A DNA stretch of 64,000 bases from Candidatus Synchoanobacter obligatus (GCF_024259865.1 NZ_JAKUDN010000002.1:509591-573590); one strand, 5' to 3'. Numbered from the stretch's first letter, positions 52,818-61,737 are shown. The notes: a model not told the origin generated them from the sequence alone. Numbers and translations are program-made.

Positions 52818-52846
52818 TTTACATGCTGTTTTTGACGGTGTAATAT
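52818..52846 (+). promoter_or_regulatory. Promoter of the outer-membrane protein gene
   Basis: TTTACA (52818-52823), 17 bases, TAATAT (52841-52846). Start of transcription near 52853 excludes the in-frame start codon at 52847 and favours ATG 52874. Confidence 0.6.
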
Positions 52847-52873
52847 ATGAGAACATGTTCTATGAGAGCCGAA

Positions 52874-53467
52874 ATGAGTAAAAAGAAGATTATATTAGCG
52901 ATGTTAGCAAGTGTCTGTTGTGCAGAGTTTCTTGTTCAGGGGAGTTATTCCTTTCAAGTCAATGATACGCTGAGCAAGTTGTCAGGTTACGATGTTAAAT
53001 ATACGCAGGAAGAAGCCTCACCGTTGGATATTTCTGTAGGGTATATGATCTCGTTTAGAGATATTGTGGTTATGCCAGTGATGCTTGAAGGGAAAACAAC
53101 AACGGTTGAGTCTTATGTGAATCCTGAAAAGATTTCGGCAAATGATCTGGCGCCTTTAGAAGTGATGTTAAAGCCAGGTTTGCGCCTAACAGACAACGAT
53201 GTGTATATGATGTTGGGATATCAGGTGGGTAGTTTTACACAGCATGTTGAAACAGAGGGACATGCATTTGAGTTGAATGTGAAGCCTTGTTTTTATGGGG
53301 CAGGTTATACAAAAGGTATGAGTGATTATTTGGATTATATTGCTGAAGTAAAGGTCTATTATGACTCCATGTACTCGTATGCTTTAGATACCGCGACAAT
53401 GACACTCGACCCAGATCTTAAAATATCAGATGCACGGGTTAGATTGGGCTTTAGGGTTAAGATCTAA
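52874..53467 (+). CDS. Candidate outer-membrane beta-barrel protein, 197 aa
   Basis: From ATG 52874 (MSKKKIILAMLASVCC...) the protein has a lysine-rich n-region and hydrophobic signal peptide of about 20-29 residues, then alternating hydrophobic/polar strands with many Tyr, Thr, Asp and Gly, and ends in a strand-like ARVRLGFRVKI. This is the pattern of a small (8-strand) barrel such as an OmpW/OmpA-like or Legionellaceae-type surface protein. The terminal residue is Ile, not the usual Phe/Tyr. Its divergence from a DegP-like protease and nearness to bamD fit an envelope context. The exact family is not identified. Its 3' end overlaps rluD by 11 bp. Confidence 0.6.
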   Translation: MSKKKIILAMLASVCCAEFLVQGSYSFQVNDTLSKLSGYDVKYTQEEASPLDISVGYMISFRDIVVMPVMLEGKTTTVESYVNPEKISANDLAPLEVMLKPGLRLTDNDVYMMLGYQVGSFTQHVETEGHAFELNVKPCFYGAGYTKGMSDYLDYIAEVKVYYDSMYSYALDTATMTLDPDLKISDARVRLGFRVKI

Positions 53468-54395
53468 GGGCCCCCAGAAGTGCTGAGAAGTCTTCAGGGA
53501 TTGGGCATTCCAGTTGAACGATTTTGTCTTCTGAGGGATGTTGAAATGAAAGGAATCCAGCATGCAACGCTTGTCGCTTGAAATTATAGAGAAGATTTAG
53601 CGTCTCTGTGCTCAGTGACTGGTGTTTTAAATATTGCCCGCGATGGTAGGTTAAGTCACCAACAACAGGGTGTTTGATATGGCACATATGGACACGAATT
53701 TGATGGGTTCTTCCCGTTTCAAGTTGAACTTTTAATAGCGTATGAGCTTCAAATCGTTCATGAACTTTGTAGTGCGTGATAGCCGTTTTCCCATGTGCAT
53801 TAATGGCGAATTTTTGTCGGTTTTTAGGGTGTCGGGCTAGAGGCTCATTGATGGTGCCCCCTCGATGCACAACACCTTTGACCAGGGCCAAATACTCTCT
53901 TTTGATATGGCGTTCTGCCATGGCTTGGTTCAAATGATAGTAGCTCTCAGCGTTTTTTGCAATCAGTAGTAGGCCGGTTGTATCTTTGTCCAGTCGGTGA
54001 ATGAGGCCGGCCTGAGGTAATGCTTCATTGCCAGGGTAGTAGGCTAAAATGGCATTTAGCAAAGTTTGGTCTGGTACGCCAGCACCGGGGTGGACAACAA
54101 GACCAGCAGGTTTGTTAATAACAAAGAGATCAGCATCGTCATAGATAATATCAAGAGGAATGTTTTGAGGTTTGTCATGAGTAATGGTTTCTTGTTCTAA
54201 TGTCAGAGTTATGTCGTCATGAGCATTTACCAAGACTTTTTTGCTGGTTTGAGTTTCACCATTAATCGTTACCTTGCCGTTTGCAATGAGTTTTTGAATG
54301 TTGGCACGTGAGATGTCTTGGCAAAGTGCTGCAAGCGCGGCATCTAACCTTTTTTTGTCATGTGCTTCGGGAATTGATAGATTACATATATTCAT
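53457..54395 (-). CDS. rluD: 23S rRNA pseudouridine synthase RluD
   Basis: 312 residues: an S4 domain (about 12-70) with the pattern RLDAAL...SRANIQKLI, then the RluA-type catalytic domain with HRLDKDTTGLLLIAK (catalytic Asp in the HRLD motif) and GRTHQIRVH. RluD makes pseudouridines 1911/1915/1917 in helix 69. As in E. coli it is divergently paired with bamD, which supports RluD over RluC. Confidence 0.95.
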   Translation of the reverse strand: MNICNLSIPEAHDKKRLDAALAALCQDISRANIQKLIANGKVTINGETQTSKKVLVNAHDDITLTLEQETITHDKPQNIPLDIIYDDADLFVINKPAGLVVHPGAGVPDQTLLNAILAYYPGNEALPQAGLIHRLDKDTTGLLLIAKNAESYYHLNQAMAERHIKREYLALVKGVVHRGGTINEPLARHPKNRQKFAINAHGKTAITHYKVHERFEAHTLLKVQLETGRTHQIRVHMCHIKHPVVGDLTYHRGQYLKHQSLSTETLNLLYNFKRQALHAGFLSFQHPSEDKIVQLECPIPEDFSALLGALRS

Positions 54396-54474
54396 AACCT
54401 TATCATAGTTTTTTTTTAAGAGAAGATCAATTGTTTATCAATGCGCTTCTATGGGGTTAAAAGTTTAGGATAGG

Positions 54475-54503
54475 TTGACTTTTTTCACCTTTTGTGTTAT
54501 TTT
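54475..54503 (+). promoter_or_regulatory. Possible promoter of bamD
   Basis: TTGACT (54475-54480), 17 bases, TATTTT (54498-54503), about 140 bases upstream of ATG 54646. The leader between contains a 23-codon open frame from ATG 54553 of uncertain meaning. The -10 is weak. Confidence 0.35.
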
Positions 54504-54645
54504 TCAGTGCCTTTTTTGTTTAGGGTATGATTTTTGTATAAAAAGCTTGGGCATGGTAATAAAAGTTGATATGGTGGTGCCGTGGAGACTTTATATTATG
54601 AATGTGTTTAGAAGGCACAAATAATTGGAAAAAAGGAGGTAAAGT

Positions 54646-55308
54646 ATGATGAAAAAACATATTTTTGTGATTGCAGTAGTCATGTTGTTAGGAAACGTTG
54701 TGGCCGCTTTTGATTATGAGGCTTACTCAGCTGATGAAATTTATTCGCAGATAGAACGTAAAGAGCAGCGAGCTGACTACAAAGAGGTAAGGGATTCAGC
54801 TGAGTTTTTTGTTGCGCACTTTCCGCTTGATGAACGTATCGATGCCGTGCGCTTAAAACTGGTGTCTGCGTATATTGACAGTCGACGGTTTAAGTTAGCA
54901 GCAACCTATATAGAACAGTTAAGAAATAGTGTTTTGTTAAAAAAAACCTACCACGAGGACTTATCGTTTTACGAGATTAAACTGTATGTAACAAAAAGCA
55001 AGCATTGGATGGCAGAGTTGTTTAAAATGAAGCAGGTTTATAGAAATCATGGAGAGATTGAGAAAGCAGTGCAGCAATTTGAGACTTTTGCAACACTATA
55101 TCCACGAAGTCAGTATCTGGAGCCATTGCGTGAAATGCTAGCTGATACACGGTTTGCTCTAGCCAACCATGAGCTGGGTATCGCATTGCACTATGCTCAG
55201 AAGGGTAATCTTGATGCAGCAAGCCAACGATTGGATCGATACTATGCTGGATATGCGGACATTGATACGCCACTTTTAGAAAAAGTGCTATCTTACCTAG
55301 AAGGCTAG
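54646..55308 (+). CDS. bamD: BamD-like outer-membrane assembly protein without lipobox cysteine
   Basis: 220 residues made of TPR-like helices. It shares with BamD the opening (S)ADEIYSQIERKEQRADY, the pattern of helical pairs, YPRSQY at about 148-153 and the final repeat LANHELGIALHYAQKGNL. BamD is the essential TPR lipoprotein of the BAM complex that folds outer-membrane proteins. Its genomic position, divergent from rluD, is the conserved one. Odd point: the signal peptide reads MLLGN at 13-17 where a lipoprotein would have LxGC, so there is no Cys to be lipidated; a type I cleavage near VVAA is possible. Strong GGAGG upstream of ATG 54646 fixes the start. Confidence 0.8.
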   Translation: MMKKHIFVIAVVMLLGNVVAAFDYEAYSADEIYSQIERKEQRADYKEVRDSAEFFVAHFPLDERIDAVRLKLVSAYIDSRRFKLAATYIEQLRNSVLLKKTYHEDLSFYEIKLYVTKSKHWMAELFKMKQVYRNHGEIEKAVQQFETFATLYPRSQYLEPLREMLADTRFALANHELGIALHYAQKGNLDAASQRLDRYYAGYADIDTPLLEKVLSYLEG

Positions 55309-55650
55309 GGGAAAGATCACCAGTTGGTAGTCACGGTTTTCTGCAATAGATAATTTTGTCATCTGGCATGCTGCTGCTATTTTTAAAAGTTCTATTTGAA
55401 TATTTTTCTGCCAGTAGAGATCAAGAAGGCTAGGGTTTGGTGTTATTTCTGGCCAAGATAAAATTTGCTGGACCGGTAAGCGCATGGGGTGGTTAATCCA
55501 TGTATCGGGTGTCAACGCATCAAGTTCTGTTACCAGCCAAGTTTTGGTGATCAAAATAGGGCATGTATAGGTATTTTGGTTTACGATAATAGATTGATCT
55601 ACGTGGTCAATCATTGGTGCGTCTGGCAGTTGGGTATGGTTGGTTTTCAT
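55297..55650 (-). CDS. Mth938-like domain protein (DUF498/NDUFAF3 family)
   Basis: 117 residues. The C-terminal half reads IQIELLKIAAACQMTKLSIAE, corresponding to the 'gieVMdTaAACrTYNvL..E' signature of the Mth938/DUF498 family, with a preceding Trp-containing region. The family's molecular role is not settled; the mitochondrial relative NDUFAF3 aids complex I assembly. It overlaps the 3' end of bamD by 12 bp and is divergent from the next gene. The match is weaker than usual (Tyr and Arg of the signature are replaced). Confidence 0.6.
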   Translation of the reverse strand: MKTNHTQLPDAPMIDHVDQSIIVNQNTYTCPILITKTWLVTELDALTPDTWINHPMRLPVQQILSWPEITPNPSLLDLYWQKNIQIELLKIAAACQMTKLSIAENRDYQLVIFPLAF

Positions 55651-55688
55651 GATAAGATGGCTAAGTAATATTATGGATATGGTAGCCG

Positions 55689-56501
55689 ATGTTTAAGCAG
55701 ATTACGATTGTTCAATTGACAGATATGAATCCTTTGTTTGATATTAGGTTGTCCTGGCCTGAGGTTTCGCTAAAGAAAACAGCGTGTTACTCTAACATGG
55801 CGCTACTGGCTTCGGCTGGCTTGTTGGCAGAGGCAGAGGGTTTGGCAGATGTTATTTTAACCAAGAGTCATGAACCTAAAGCAAATATGATTGTTTTGCC
55901 GGTATATTATCAAAGGCGTGGTCATAATAATGTGGTGGAGGTTTTAGGGGATCTATCGTCTAGTCATTATGAAGAAATCAGCCAGCTATTGGTAGATTTT
56001 GATTATAATATTAGCCAATCTGGTCAGTTTTGGTCTTTGAAAAGTGACTGGCGTCATGTTTTTTCTGAGGATGTGGTGTCTATTGCAAGTCAGTTGCCTC
56101 ATGTTGCTGCTCAAGAGATTGAAATGGCATTGTATTCTCATCCAGCCAATATAGCTCGTGAAGCTCGACAGCAAAGGCCTGTGTCAGGGTTATGGTTTCT
56201 TAACAGGTCTCCTGGAAAGGTATTTAAGATGTCCGTGGTGAGTAATGTTAAAATGTTACCACTATTGACAGATGTGTCTTCAGTAGAGGCTTGGTTGGAA
56301 AACCCCGTTCCTGGCGTTATGATTGTCTTGGGCTCAGAAGCAGGGGATTGTCAGCTAGAAAGGGTTAAAGAAGAAGTGCTGGCTTTGTTGGAAACAGGGC
56401 GGTGTGCTCAAGTCAGATTGGTTCAGCCAGGGGTTGATTATTACTATAGTGCACATTTGTTCGCAAGCTTATGTGCTCGGCTTAAGGTGGTGTTTTCTTA
56501 A
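55689..56501 (+). CDS. Uncharacterised protein of the proteobacterial 'phosphoglycerate mutase-like' family often near recJ
   Basis: 270 residues, soluble. HPANIAREARQQRPVSGLWF at about 153-172 is similar to the 'HPvN..R...g..pinSlWfWG' motif of an uncharacterised proteobacterial family that is sometimes labelled phosphoglycerate mutase and lies upstream of recJ. Here the Trp-Gly-Gly-Gly part is replaced by FLNRSPG. No phosphomutase active site is visible. The C-terminal part has DVSSVEAWL and a Cys-rich end. recJ is not beside it in this window. Function unknown. Confidence 0.5.
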   Translation: MFKQITIVQLTDMNPLFDIRLSWPEVSLKKTACYSNMALLASAGLLAEAEGLADVILTKSHEPKANMIVLPVYYQRRGHNNVVEVLGDLSSSHYEEISQLLVDFDYNISQSGQFWSLKSDWRHVFSEDVVSIASQLPHVAAQEIEMALYSHPANIAREARQQRPVSGLWFLNRSPGKVFKMSVVSNVKMLPLLTDVSSVEAWLENPVPGVMIVLGSEAGDCQLERVKEEVLALLETGRCAQVRLVQPGVDYYYSAHLFASLCARLKVVFS

Positions 56502-57147
56502 AGCAAACAATATAGTTTATCCAGGTGTTGTGACACATTGAGAAGCTTTTAAAGAGGGGGTTGTATGCAATTCCTTTGATATCGACAAGCTTGAGTCCTT
56601 CGTTAGAGGCTGCATGGATCAGTTCGCTTGGCTTGATGAATGCTCGGTACTCATGGGTATGTTTCGGAAGGATCTGTAAGATGTATTCAGCGGCGACAAT
56701 TGCGCCTAAAAAGGATATTGGGTTTCGATTAAGTGTCGAAAAAAAGACATAGCCATTTGGTGCTGTAATGTTAGCAATGCTTTTAATCATGGCTGCTGGG
56801 TTGTCAACGTGCTCCAGGACCTCTAGGCAGGTAATTAGGTCAAATAATTCTGGAGGACTTTTGACAAACTCTTCAAGGTAGATATGCTGATAGTCAATAA
56901 CTTGGTTGTGATGTTTTGCAATATCAATCAGGTTTTCATCGGTGTCGATTCCAGTCATATCGAAGTGATGTGCTAAGGCCTCTGTTAATATGCCGCCACC
57001 ACAGCCTACATCAAGTCCTCTGCCTTTTTTGATATGGTTCAATATAAACTGAGTTCTTAGGGGATTGATGGCATGAAGGGTCCAAAAAGGACCTTCCTTG
57101 TCCCACCAGGTGTCAGGATCCTCAGTGAATGGTTTATGCGTAGGCAT
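56482..57147 (-). CDS. ubiG: Ubiquinone biosynthesis O-methyltransferase UbiG
   Basis: A SAM-dependent methyltransferase of 221 residues from ATG 57147. It has DPDTWWDKEGPFWTLHAINPLR (UbiG opening), GLDVGCGGGILTEALA at about 47-62, TGIDTDENLI, ITCLEVLEHVDNP and AEYILQILPKGTHEY-like KHTHEY. It performs both O-methylations in ubiquinone synthesis, so the organism makes ubiquinone and likely respires. It overlaps the upstream Hpt gene by 14 bp; AGGAAATTGAAG serves as ribosome-binding site inside that gene. Confidence 0.95.
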   Translation of the reverse strand: MPTHKPFTEDPDTWWDKEGPFWTLHAINPLRTQFILNHIKKGRGLDVGCGGGILTEALAHHFDMTGIDTDENLIDIAKHHNQVIDYQHIYLEEFVKSPPELFDLITCLEVLEHVDNPAAMIKSIANITAPNGYVFFSTLNRNPISFLGAIVAAEYILQILPKHTHEYRAFIKPSELIHAASNEGLKLVDIKGIAYNPLFKSFSMCHNTWINYIVCFKKTPP

Positions 57148-57439
57148 CTTCAATTTCCTGAATAATGGTTTTTAAATGCTCAAGGTGGTCTTGGCGAGAG
57201 GATGCTTCTGTTTGTATCGATTGTAGTGTTTTTTCAAGTTCCGGTGCTGCAATATATCGAGACTGGCCAATGCCTTTATGGCATATCTTGTTAATCATAT
57301 CTTGATCATTGAGGTCAAGAGAGTGCTCAATTTCTTTGATAAGCTGCCCTGATTTTTTAACAAACATTAAGATAATTTCTTTTGCTGTCTCTTCTGATCC
57401 GTAGAGCGCTAAAAGTTTTTGTTTTTCGATGATGGCCAT
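57134..57439 (-). CDS. Stand-alone Hpt (histidine phosphotransfer) domain protein
   Basis: 101 residues from ATG 57439, which has AAAGGAG six bases upstream (an ATG at 57445 abuts the site). An all-helical Hpt domain: FVKKSGQLIKEIEHSL, then ICHKGIGQSRYIAAPEL, in which the His of CHKG is the phospho-acceptor (usual AHxLKG). Hpt proteins shuttle phosphate between hybrid kinases and response regulators. No kinase or regulator is nearby. It is translationally coupled to ubiG, an unusual pairing. Confidence 0.75.
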   Translation of the reverse strand: MAIIEKQKLLALYGSEETAKEIILMFVKKSGQLIKEIEHSLDLNDQDMINKICHKGIGQSRYIAAPELEKTLQSIQTEASSRQDHLEHLKTIIQEIEDAYA

Positions 57440-57500
57440 GTTCATCTCCTTTGATGGATAGTGGATACTGTTCGAGTTTCAGTGCCCACATTTTACAGAA

Positions 57501-57767
57501 ATGATAAACTATATACAATCGGTAATTGATGCTTTTGTCGCAGTATCTGGGGTGTTGATTTTATGTTACTTATGCAGTTGCTTGAGAAATACGATACATT
57601 TTATTTATAAGTATGCTAGTATTTCTTTAGCTGCTTGCAGTAGCGCGTTTGGACTCGCGTTGGTTCACAGGCCAATAAGGAGCTATGGATTGTTGGCAGG
57701 CATGGATTGCCGCTGTGGATCTCTTTTAATCTCTTTGGCCAGAGAAAATCAAAAATATTCTCAGTAA
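57501..57767 (+). CDS. Small membrane protein, 88 aa
   Basis: Two or three hydrophobic stretches (about 8-28, 35-55, 62-80) with six Cys. It starts at ATG 57501, 61 bases from the divergent Hpt start, and its 3' end overlaps the BI-1 gene by 42 bp. The ribosome-binding site is weak (ACAGAA). No family recognised; it may be real, but support is limited to length, hydrophobicity and the available intergenic room. Confidence 0.4.
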   Translation: MINYIQSVIDAFVAVSGVLILCYLCSCLRNTIHFIYKYASISLAACSSAFGLALVHRPIRSYGLLAGMDCRCGSLLISLARENQKYSQ

Positions 57768-58394
57768 GCTCAAAAACAAGTTATATATTGAGACAAATAA
57801 AGCTACGGTTGCCATAATATAGTTCGTTTCGCCACCATGTATGATTTGGCTGGTATGGAATAATATATAGCCAGCTGAAATTAAAGCAAAGACCGCAGAT
57901 GTGATGACCATCATCATAATAGAAGGGAAGAAGAATGAGGCGATTGCCGCGAGCATCGCAATTACAGAGCCGATAATTAGCATGCCACCCATGTAGCTGA
58001 AGTTACGACTGGTCGTTAATACATAGGCAGATAATGTTAAAAAAGTAACCCCAGTTGTGGCAAGAGACATGCCTAGGATGGCATAGCCATTGGTCGTTGA
58101 ACGTAACACCATACCTAAAATTGGGCCAAGGGAGTATCCTAAGAATCCGGTAAATAAAAATGCTGTTAACACACCCATAGCACTATGACTGTAGCGCTGG
58201 GTTAAAAAGTATAAACCATAAAATCCTAAAATCATTCCAAGAAAGCCTGGGTGAGGTAGGCGTAAAATCATTGAGCCCCACGCAACAATAGCACTAAATA
58301 GTAACGTTAACCCAAGAAGAGCATAAGTGTTGCGAAGGACACTATTCGTTTCTAAATGTGAGGATTGGGTGGCGGTATGGACACGAAAATTCAT
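57726..58394 (-). CDS. Bax inhibitor-1 (BI-1/YccA/YbhL) family membrane protein
   Basis: 222 residues with seven TM segments; the N-terminal SVLRNTYALLGLTLLFSA and the C-terminal ILFHTSQIIHGGETNYIMATVALFVSIYNLF are signatures of the UPF0005/BI-1 family. In E. coli YccA is a substrate and modulator of FtsH; other members conduct Ca2+. The role here is not defined. Divergent from the HSDL2-like gene with a shared 137-bp region. Confidence 0.92.
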   Translation of the reverse strand: MNFRVHTATQSSHLETNSVLRNTYALLGLTLLFSAIVAWGSMILRLPHPGFLGMILGFYGLYFLTQRYSHSAMGVLTAFLFTGFLGYSLGPILGMVLRSTTNGYAILGMSLATTGVTFLTLSAYVLTTSRNFSYMGGMLIIGSVIAMLAAIASFFFPSIMMMVITSAVFALISAGYILFHTSQIIHGGETNYIMATVALFVSIYNLFLSLLRIFLIFSGQRD

Positions 58395-58471
58395 GTTTGG
58401 CTCCTGTGATTATATAAATGTATTTTATTTCCATTTTTAGCAAATGTCTATGTTTTTTTGGTGACTTGTGC

Positions 58472-58500
58472 TTGAACAATAATGGTAAAATCTGTACTAT
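58472..58500 (+). promoter_or_regulatory. Promoter of the HSDL2-like gene
   Basis: TTGAAC (58472-58477), 17 bases, TACTAT (58495-58500). AAGGAGA (58517-58523) precedes ATG 58532 by eight bases. Confidence 0.65.
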
Positions 58501-58531
58501 GTCTCAATAGATAGACAAGGAGAATTAGGCT

Positions 58532-59329
58532 ATGAACGCAGATATGTACCAGCCAGCTGTCTTGATGACAGGTGCAATGCGAGGTATTGGTTTGGCAATT
58601 GCTGCTAAGTTTGCTCAGGAAGGCGCAAGGTTGGCAATGATTGTGCGAGACGATAAAGGAGAAGATTGTCAAAAGATTCAAAGTGAACTGTCACAGCTTG
58701 GTGGAGAAGTTCATCTCATTAAAGCAGATATACGTTCTAAAGATGATATTGAATTGGGTGTTTCAAAAGCTGCTGAAGTATTGGGAGGCTTAGATATTTG
58801 TGTGCTTAACGCAAGTGTTGTTGTTTTGACGAATACAGAAGAAACGTCTATTGATGTATACGATATGATGCATCAAGTGAATGCCAGAAGTAACTTTTTA
58901 ATTGCAAAATCTGCACGCCAGTATTTGCAGGAGTCAGAAATTGCCCATATTTGTATGATAGCACCCCCTATGAATTTAGATCCTAAATGGCTTGGTGCGC
59001 ATCTGGCTTATACCTCTAGCCGTTATTTAGCAAGTATGATGGTTGTGGGTCTGTCAGAAGAATTTAAATCAAGTAACATATTGGTCAATGCACTATGGCC
59101 AAAAACAAATATCAATAGCAAAGATGCCTGTAATGTGATTCAAGGAACTTATGAGTCCCAAAAACAGTGCCGTCATCCGGCAATAATGGGTGACGCATGC
59201 TGGAGCCTCATTGTTCGTAATGCAATGGGCTTGACCGGTGAATTCTTTGTCGATGAAGAAGTGTTGCGTGAAGATGGCGTCGAAGATTTCAACAAGTATG
59301 TTGAAAGCTTTGAAGAAGAAGTTTTTTAA
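58532..59329 (+). CDS. HSDL2-like short-chain dehydrogenase with altered catalytic residues
   Basis: 265 residues, SDR fold: TGAMRGIG at 13-20, NAS in place of NAG at 93-95, and a C-terminal part (NALWPKTNI, then LTGEFFVDEEVLREDGVEDF) that follows hydroxysteroid-dehydrogenase-like protein 2 closely. In HSDL2 the active site is Ser (ISPP), Tyr and Lys (YTIAK). Here the matching residues are Ala144 (MIAPP), Tyr160 and Arg164 (YTSSR): Tyr is kept but Ser and Lys are changed. It lacks the SCP2 lipid-binding domain of animal HSDL2. It could be a reductase with different chemistry or a non-catalytic binding protein. Single-gene unit with its own promoter. Confidence 0.85.
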   Translation: MNADMYQPAVLMTGAMRGIGLAIAAKFAQEGARLAMIVRDDKGEDCQKIQSELSQLGGEVHLIKADIRSKDDIELGVSKAAEVLGGLDICVLNASVVVLTNTEETSIDVYDMMHQVNARSNFLIAKSARQYLQESEIAHICMIAPPMNLDPKWLGAHLAYTSSRYLASMMVVGLSEEFKSSNILVNALWPKTNINSKDACNVIQGTYESQKQCRHPAIMGDACWSLIVRNAMGLTGEFFVDEEVLREDGVEDFNKYVESFEEEVF

Positions 59330-59346
59330 AGTTTTTCCATCATCTG

Positions 59347-59372
59347 TTGTGGTCTCTATCAAGAGACCACAA
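59347..59372. terminator. Stem-loop between the HSDL2-like gene and leuS (spans the leuS stop)
   Basis: TTGTGGTCTCT (59347-59357) pairs perfectly with AGAGACCACAA (59362-59372) around ATCA. The leuS stop codon TGA (59359-59361 on the minus strand) lies in the loop. An 11-bp stem between two convergent genes is a likely bidirectional transcription end, though neither side has a strong T-tract. Confidence 0.6.
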
Positions 59373-61737
59373 TATTAATCAACTTTCCTGGAATGTGGAT
59401 GACCCGTTTTATGCTTTTACCTTCTAAATGCTTTTGAATTGATAGTGTTTCCTGTGCCAAATGGATAATATCACTCTCTGAACACTCTTTATTAAGGTTG
59501 AGTTCTCCGCGGCGCTTGCCATTAACCTGTACAACAATGGGCCTGGTTTGCTGTTGTAGTGCTTCTTGATCTATTTTAGGCCATGCTGTTTCTGATAAAG
59601 GTTTTTCTCCATCCCAGTAAAAGCTGCTGGTATGGGGAGCAAGTGGGAATAGGGCGATAAAAAAGATTTCTTCTATTTTTTGAATGGTGGTGTTTCGTAC
59701 CGGTGATTGCTGGATAATATTGAATAACTTCATGCAGCCAGCAACTGTAGTGTTTAGTTGTCTCTTTTCATAGTCATGTTCTATTTTTGATAAAATTGTC
59801 TGGGCATCTGACCAAAGCTTTGGGGTTACGCCTTCGCTTACCGGCTGTTTGTTTGAAAAGTATAGAGATACTTTTTTGAGGAAGCGGTGCATGCCTTCAA
59901 TGCCAGAATGACACCATTCTAATGACTGAGAGGGTGGTGCTGCAAATAAGATAAATAGCCTTAGAGCATCTGCGCCATAGGTCTTATGTAACTCTGAGGG
60001 TGTTACCAGGTTACCCTTTGATTTGGACATCTTGCTGCCATCTTTAAGCACCATTCCTTGCGTTAAAAGTTCTTTAAAGGGCTCTTTTGCAGGTGTGATG
60101 CCAATGTCATGCATAAAGTGGTGGATAAACCTTGCATATAATAAGTGTAAGATGGCATGTTCGATGCCGCCAATATATAAGTCTACAGGAAGGCCATCTG
60201 TAACACTAGGCGCAATCAAGTCGTTGGATTCTTTAGGCGATAAGAATCTGGCATAGTACCAAGAGGAATCAAAGAAAGTATCAAATGTGTCTGTTTCACG
60301 TTTGGCAGGCTGATGGCATTTAGGGCAAGATGTGTTGACAAAATCTGGATTATTTGCAAGCATTTTGCTTGAATCTGAGAAGGTGATATTTGTAGGTAGC
60401 GTTACCGGAAGGTTGGCTTCACTTTCTGGGACGATGCCGCAGTTATCACAATAAATGATTGGTATAGGACAGCCCCAATAGCGCTGACGTGAAATTCCCC
60501 AGTCTCTTAAACGGTATTGGTCCTTGGCTTGCCCTTGTTGAGAGGCGGCTAAGGTTTTTGCGATCTCTTCAATGGCTTCTTGGCTTGATAAGCCCGTTAG
60601 CTGGGCTGAGTTTATCAAAGTGCCGGTTTCAGTCATTGCAGACTGGCTATAGTCATGCTCTTTGCCATTGTCAACAACAGGTATCACAGGAATTTGGTAG
60701 CGTTTGGCAAATGCATAGTCACGGTCGCAGTGTGCAGGGACCATGATGACAGCACCATGGCCGTAGTCCATTAGGACATAGTTTCCAGCATAAACAGGAA
60801 TTTCACGTTTAGATATGGGGCAGAGGGCTGTTAGACCAATAGCGACGCCAAGTTTTTCACCGGCTTCAATCTCAGCTTCACTCACGCCACTTTGAGATAG
60901 TTGGGTGAGGGCTTGTGCAATTTTAGGGTTTGTTTTGCTGACTGCTTCGCATATGGGGTGGGTTGGGGCAAGTACCAATGCTTGTGCACCCAATAGGGTG
61001 TCGGCTCGTGTTGTATAGACTTGACACGTTGCATCAAGTCCAATAATGGAAAAGGTGATATCAACGCCTTTAGACTTACCAATCCAATTTTTTTGCATGG
61101 TGACAACTTGTTCAGGCCAGTGGGTTAAATGTTCGCACTCATCGAGTAGCGCATCTGCATAGTTCGTAATTTTCAAAAACCATTGATTGATTTCTTTTCG
61201 CTCAACTGGTGCACCAGAACGCCAGCCTTTACCATCAATAACTTGTTCATTAGCAAGCACAGTTTGGTCTACAGGGTCCCAATTAACGGTTGCATTTTTT
61301 CGGTAAGCAAGTCCTTTTTCATATAGTTTGATGAACAGCCATTGTTGCCAGCGGTAATACTCTGGATCACATGTTTTGAGTTCATGATCCCAATCAAAGT
61401 GTAGTCCAAGCATGTCAAATTGTTCACGCATTTGCTTTATGTTGCCGTCAGTCCAATCCTTTGGGTGTTTGTTGTGTTTGATGGCAGCATTTTCAGCAGG
61501 CAGTCCAAAAGCATCCCATCCCATTGGGGAAAACACATTAAATCCTCTGGTTCGATAGTATTTGCTCATCGTATCTGCCAAGGTATAGCATCGAGCATGG
61601 CCCATATGAAACTGTCCACTAGGATAAGGAAACATTGCTAAAATGTATTTTTTATTAGCAACGTTCAGCTTAGGCTTTGCAAAAAGTTGCGCGGCGGTTT
61701 GGTTTTGGATGTTATGGGGGTTATAGTCGTTGCTCAT
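59359..61737 (-). CDS. leuS: Leucyl-tRNA synthetase
   Basis: Class Ia synthetase of 792 residues from ATG 61737 ([11 protein letters not shown]), with AAGGTG upstream; the GTG three codons earlier is disfavoured. HIGH is MGHA in [13 protein letters not shown] and KMSKS is [10 protein letters not shown]. The CP1 editing domain is present with [11 protein letters not shown] (threonine-rich editing loop) and a zinc-like Cys pair region (CDNCG, CPKCH). Shorter than E. coli LeuRS (860). Confidence 0.97.
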   Translation of the reverse strand: MSNDYNPHNIQNQTAAQLFAKPKLNVANKKYILAMFPYPSGQFHMGHARCYTLADTMSKYYRTRGFNVFSPMGWDAFGLPAENAAIKHNKHPKDWTDGNIKQMREQFDMLGLHFDWDHELKTCDPEYYRWQQWLFIKLYEKGLAYRKNATVNWDPVDQTVLANEQVIDGKGWRSGAPVERKEINQWFLKITNYADALLDECEHLTHWPEQVVTMQKNWIGKSKGVDITFSIIGLDATCQVYTTRADTLLGAQALVLAPTHPICEAVSKTNPKIAQALTQLSQSGVSEAEIEAGEKLGVAIGLTALCPISKREIPVYAGNYVLMDYGHGAVIMVPAHCDRDYAFAKRYQIPVIPVVDNGKEHDYSQSAMTETGTLINSAQLTGLSSQEAIEEIAKTLAASQQGQAKDQYRLRDWGISRQRYWGCPIPIIYCDNCGIVPESEANLPVTLPTNITFSDSSKMLANNPDFVNTSCPKCHQPAKRETDTFDTFFDSSWYYARFLSPKESNDLIAPSVTDGLPVDLYIGGIEHAILHLLYARFIHHFMHDIGITPAKEPFKELLTQGMVLKDGSKMSKSKGNLVTPSELHKTYGADALRLFILFAAPPSQSLEWCHSGIEGMHRFLKKVSLYFSNKQPVSEGVTPKLWSDAQTILSKIEHDYEKRQLNTTVAGCMKLFNIIQQSPVRNTTIQKIEEIFFIALFPLAPHTSSFYWDGEKPLSETAWPKIDQEALQQQTRPIVVQVNGKRRGELNLNKECSESDIIHLAQETLSIQKHLEGKSIKRVIHIPGKLINIVVS

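Noticed and set aside
54553-54624. A 23-codon leader peptide upstream of bamD.
   Set aside because: Weak ribosome-binding site and no attenuator-like codon run or paired hairpins; could be chance.
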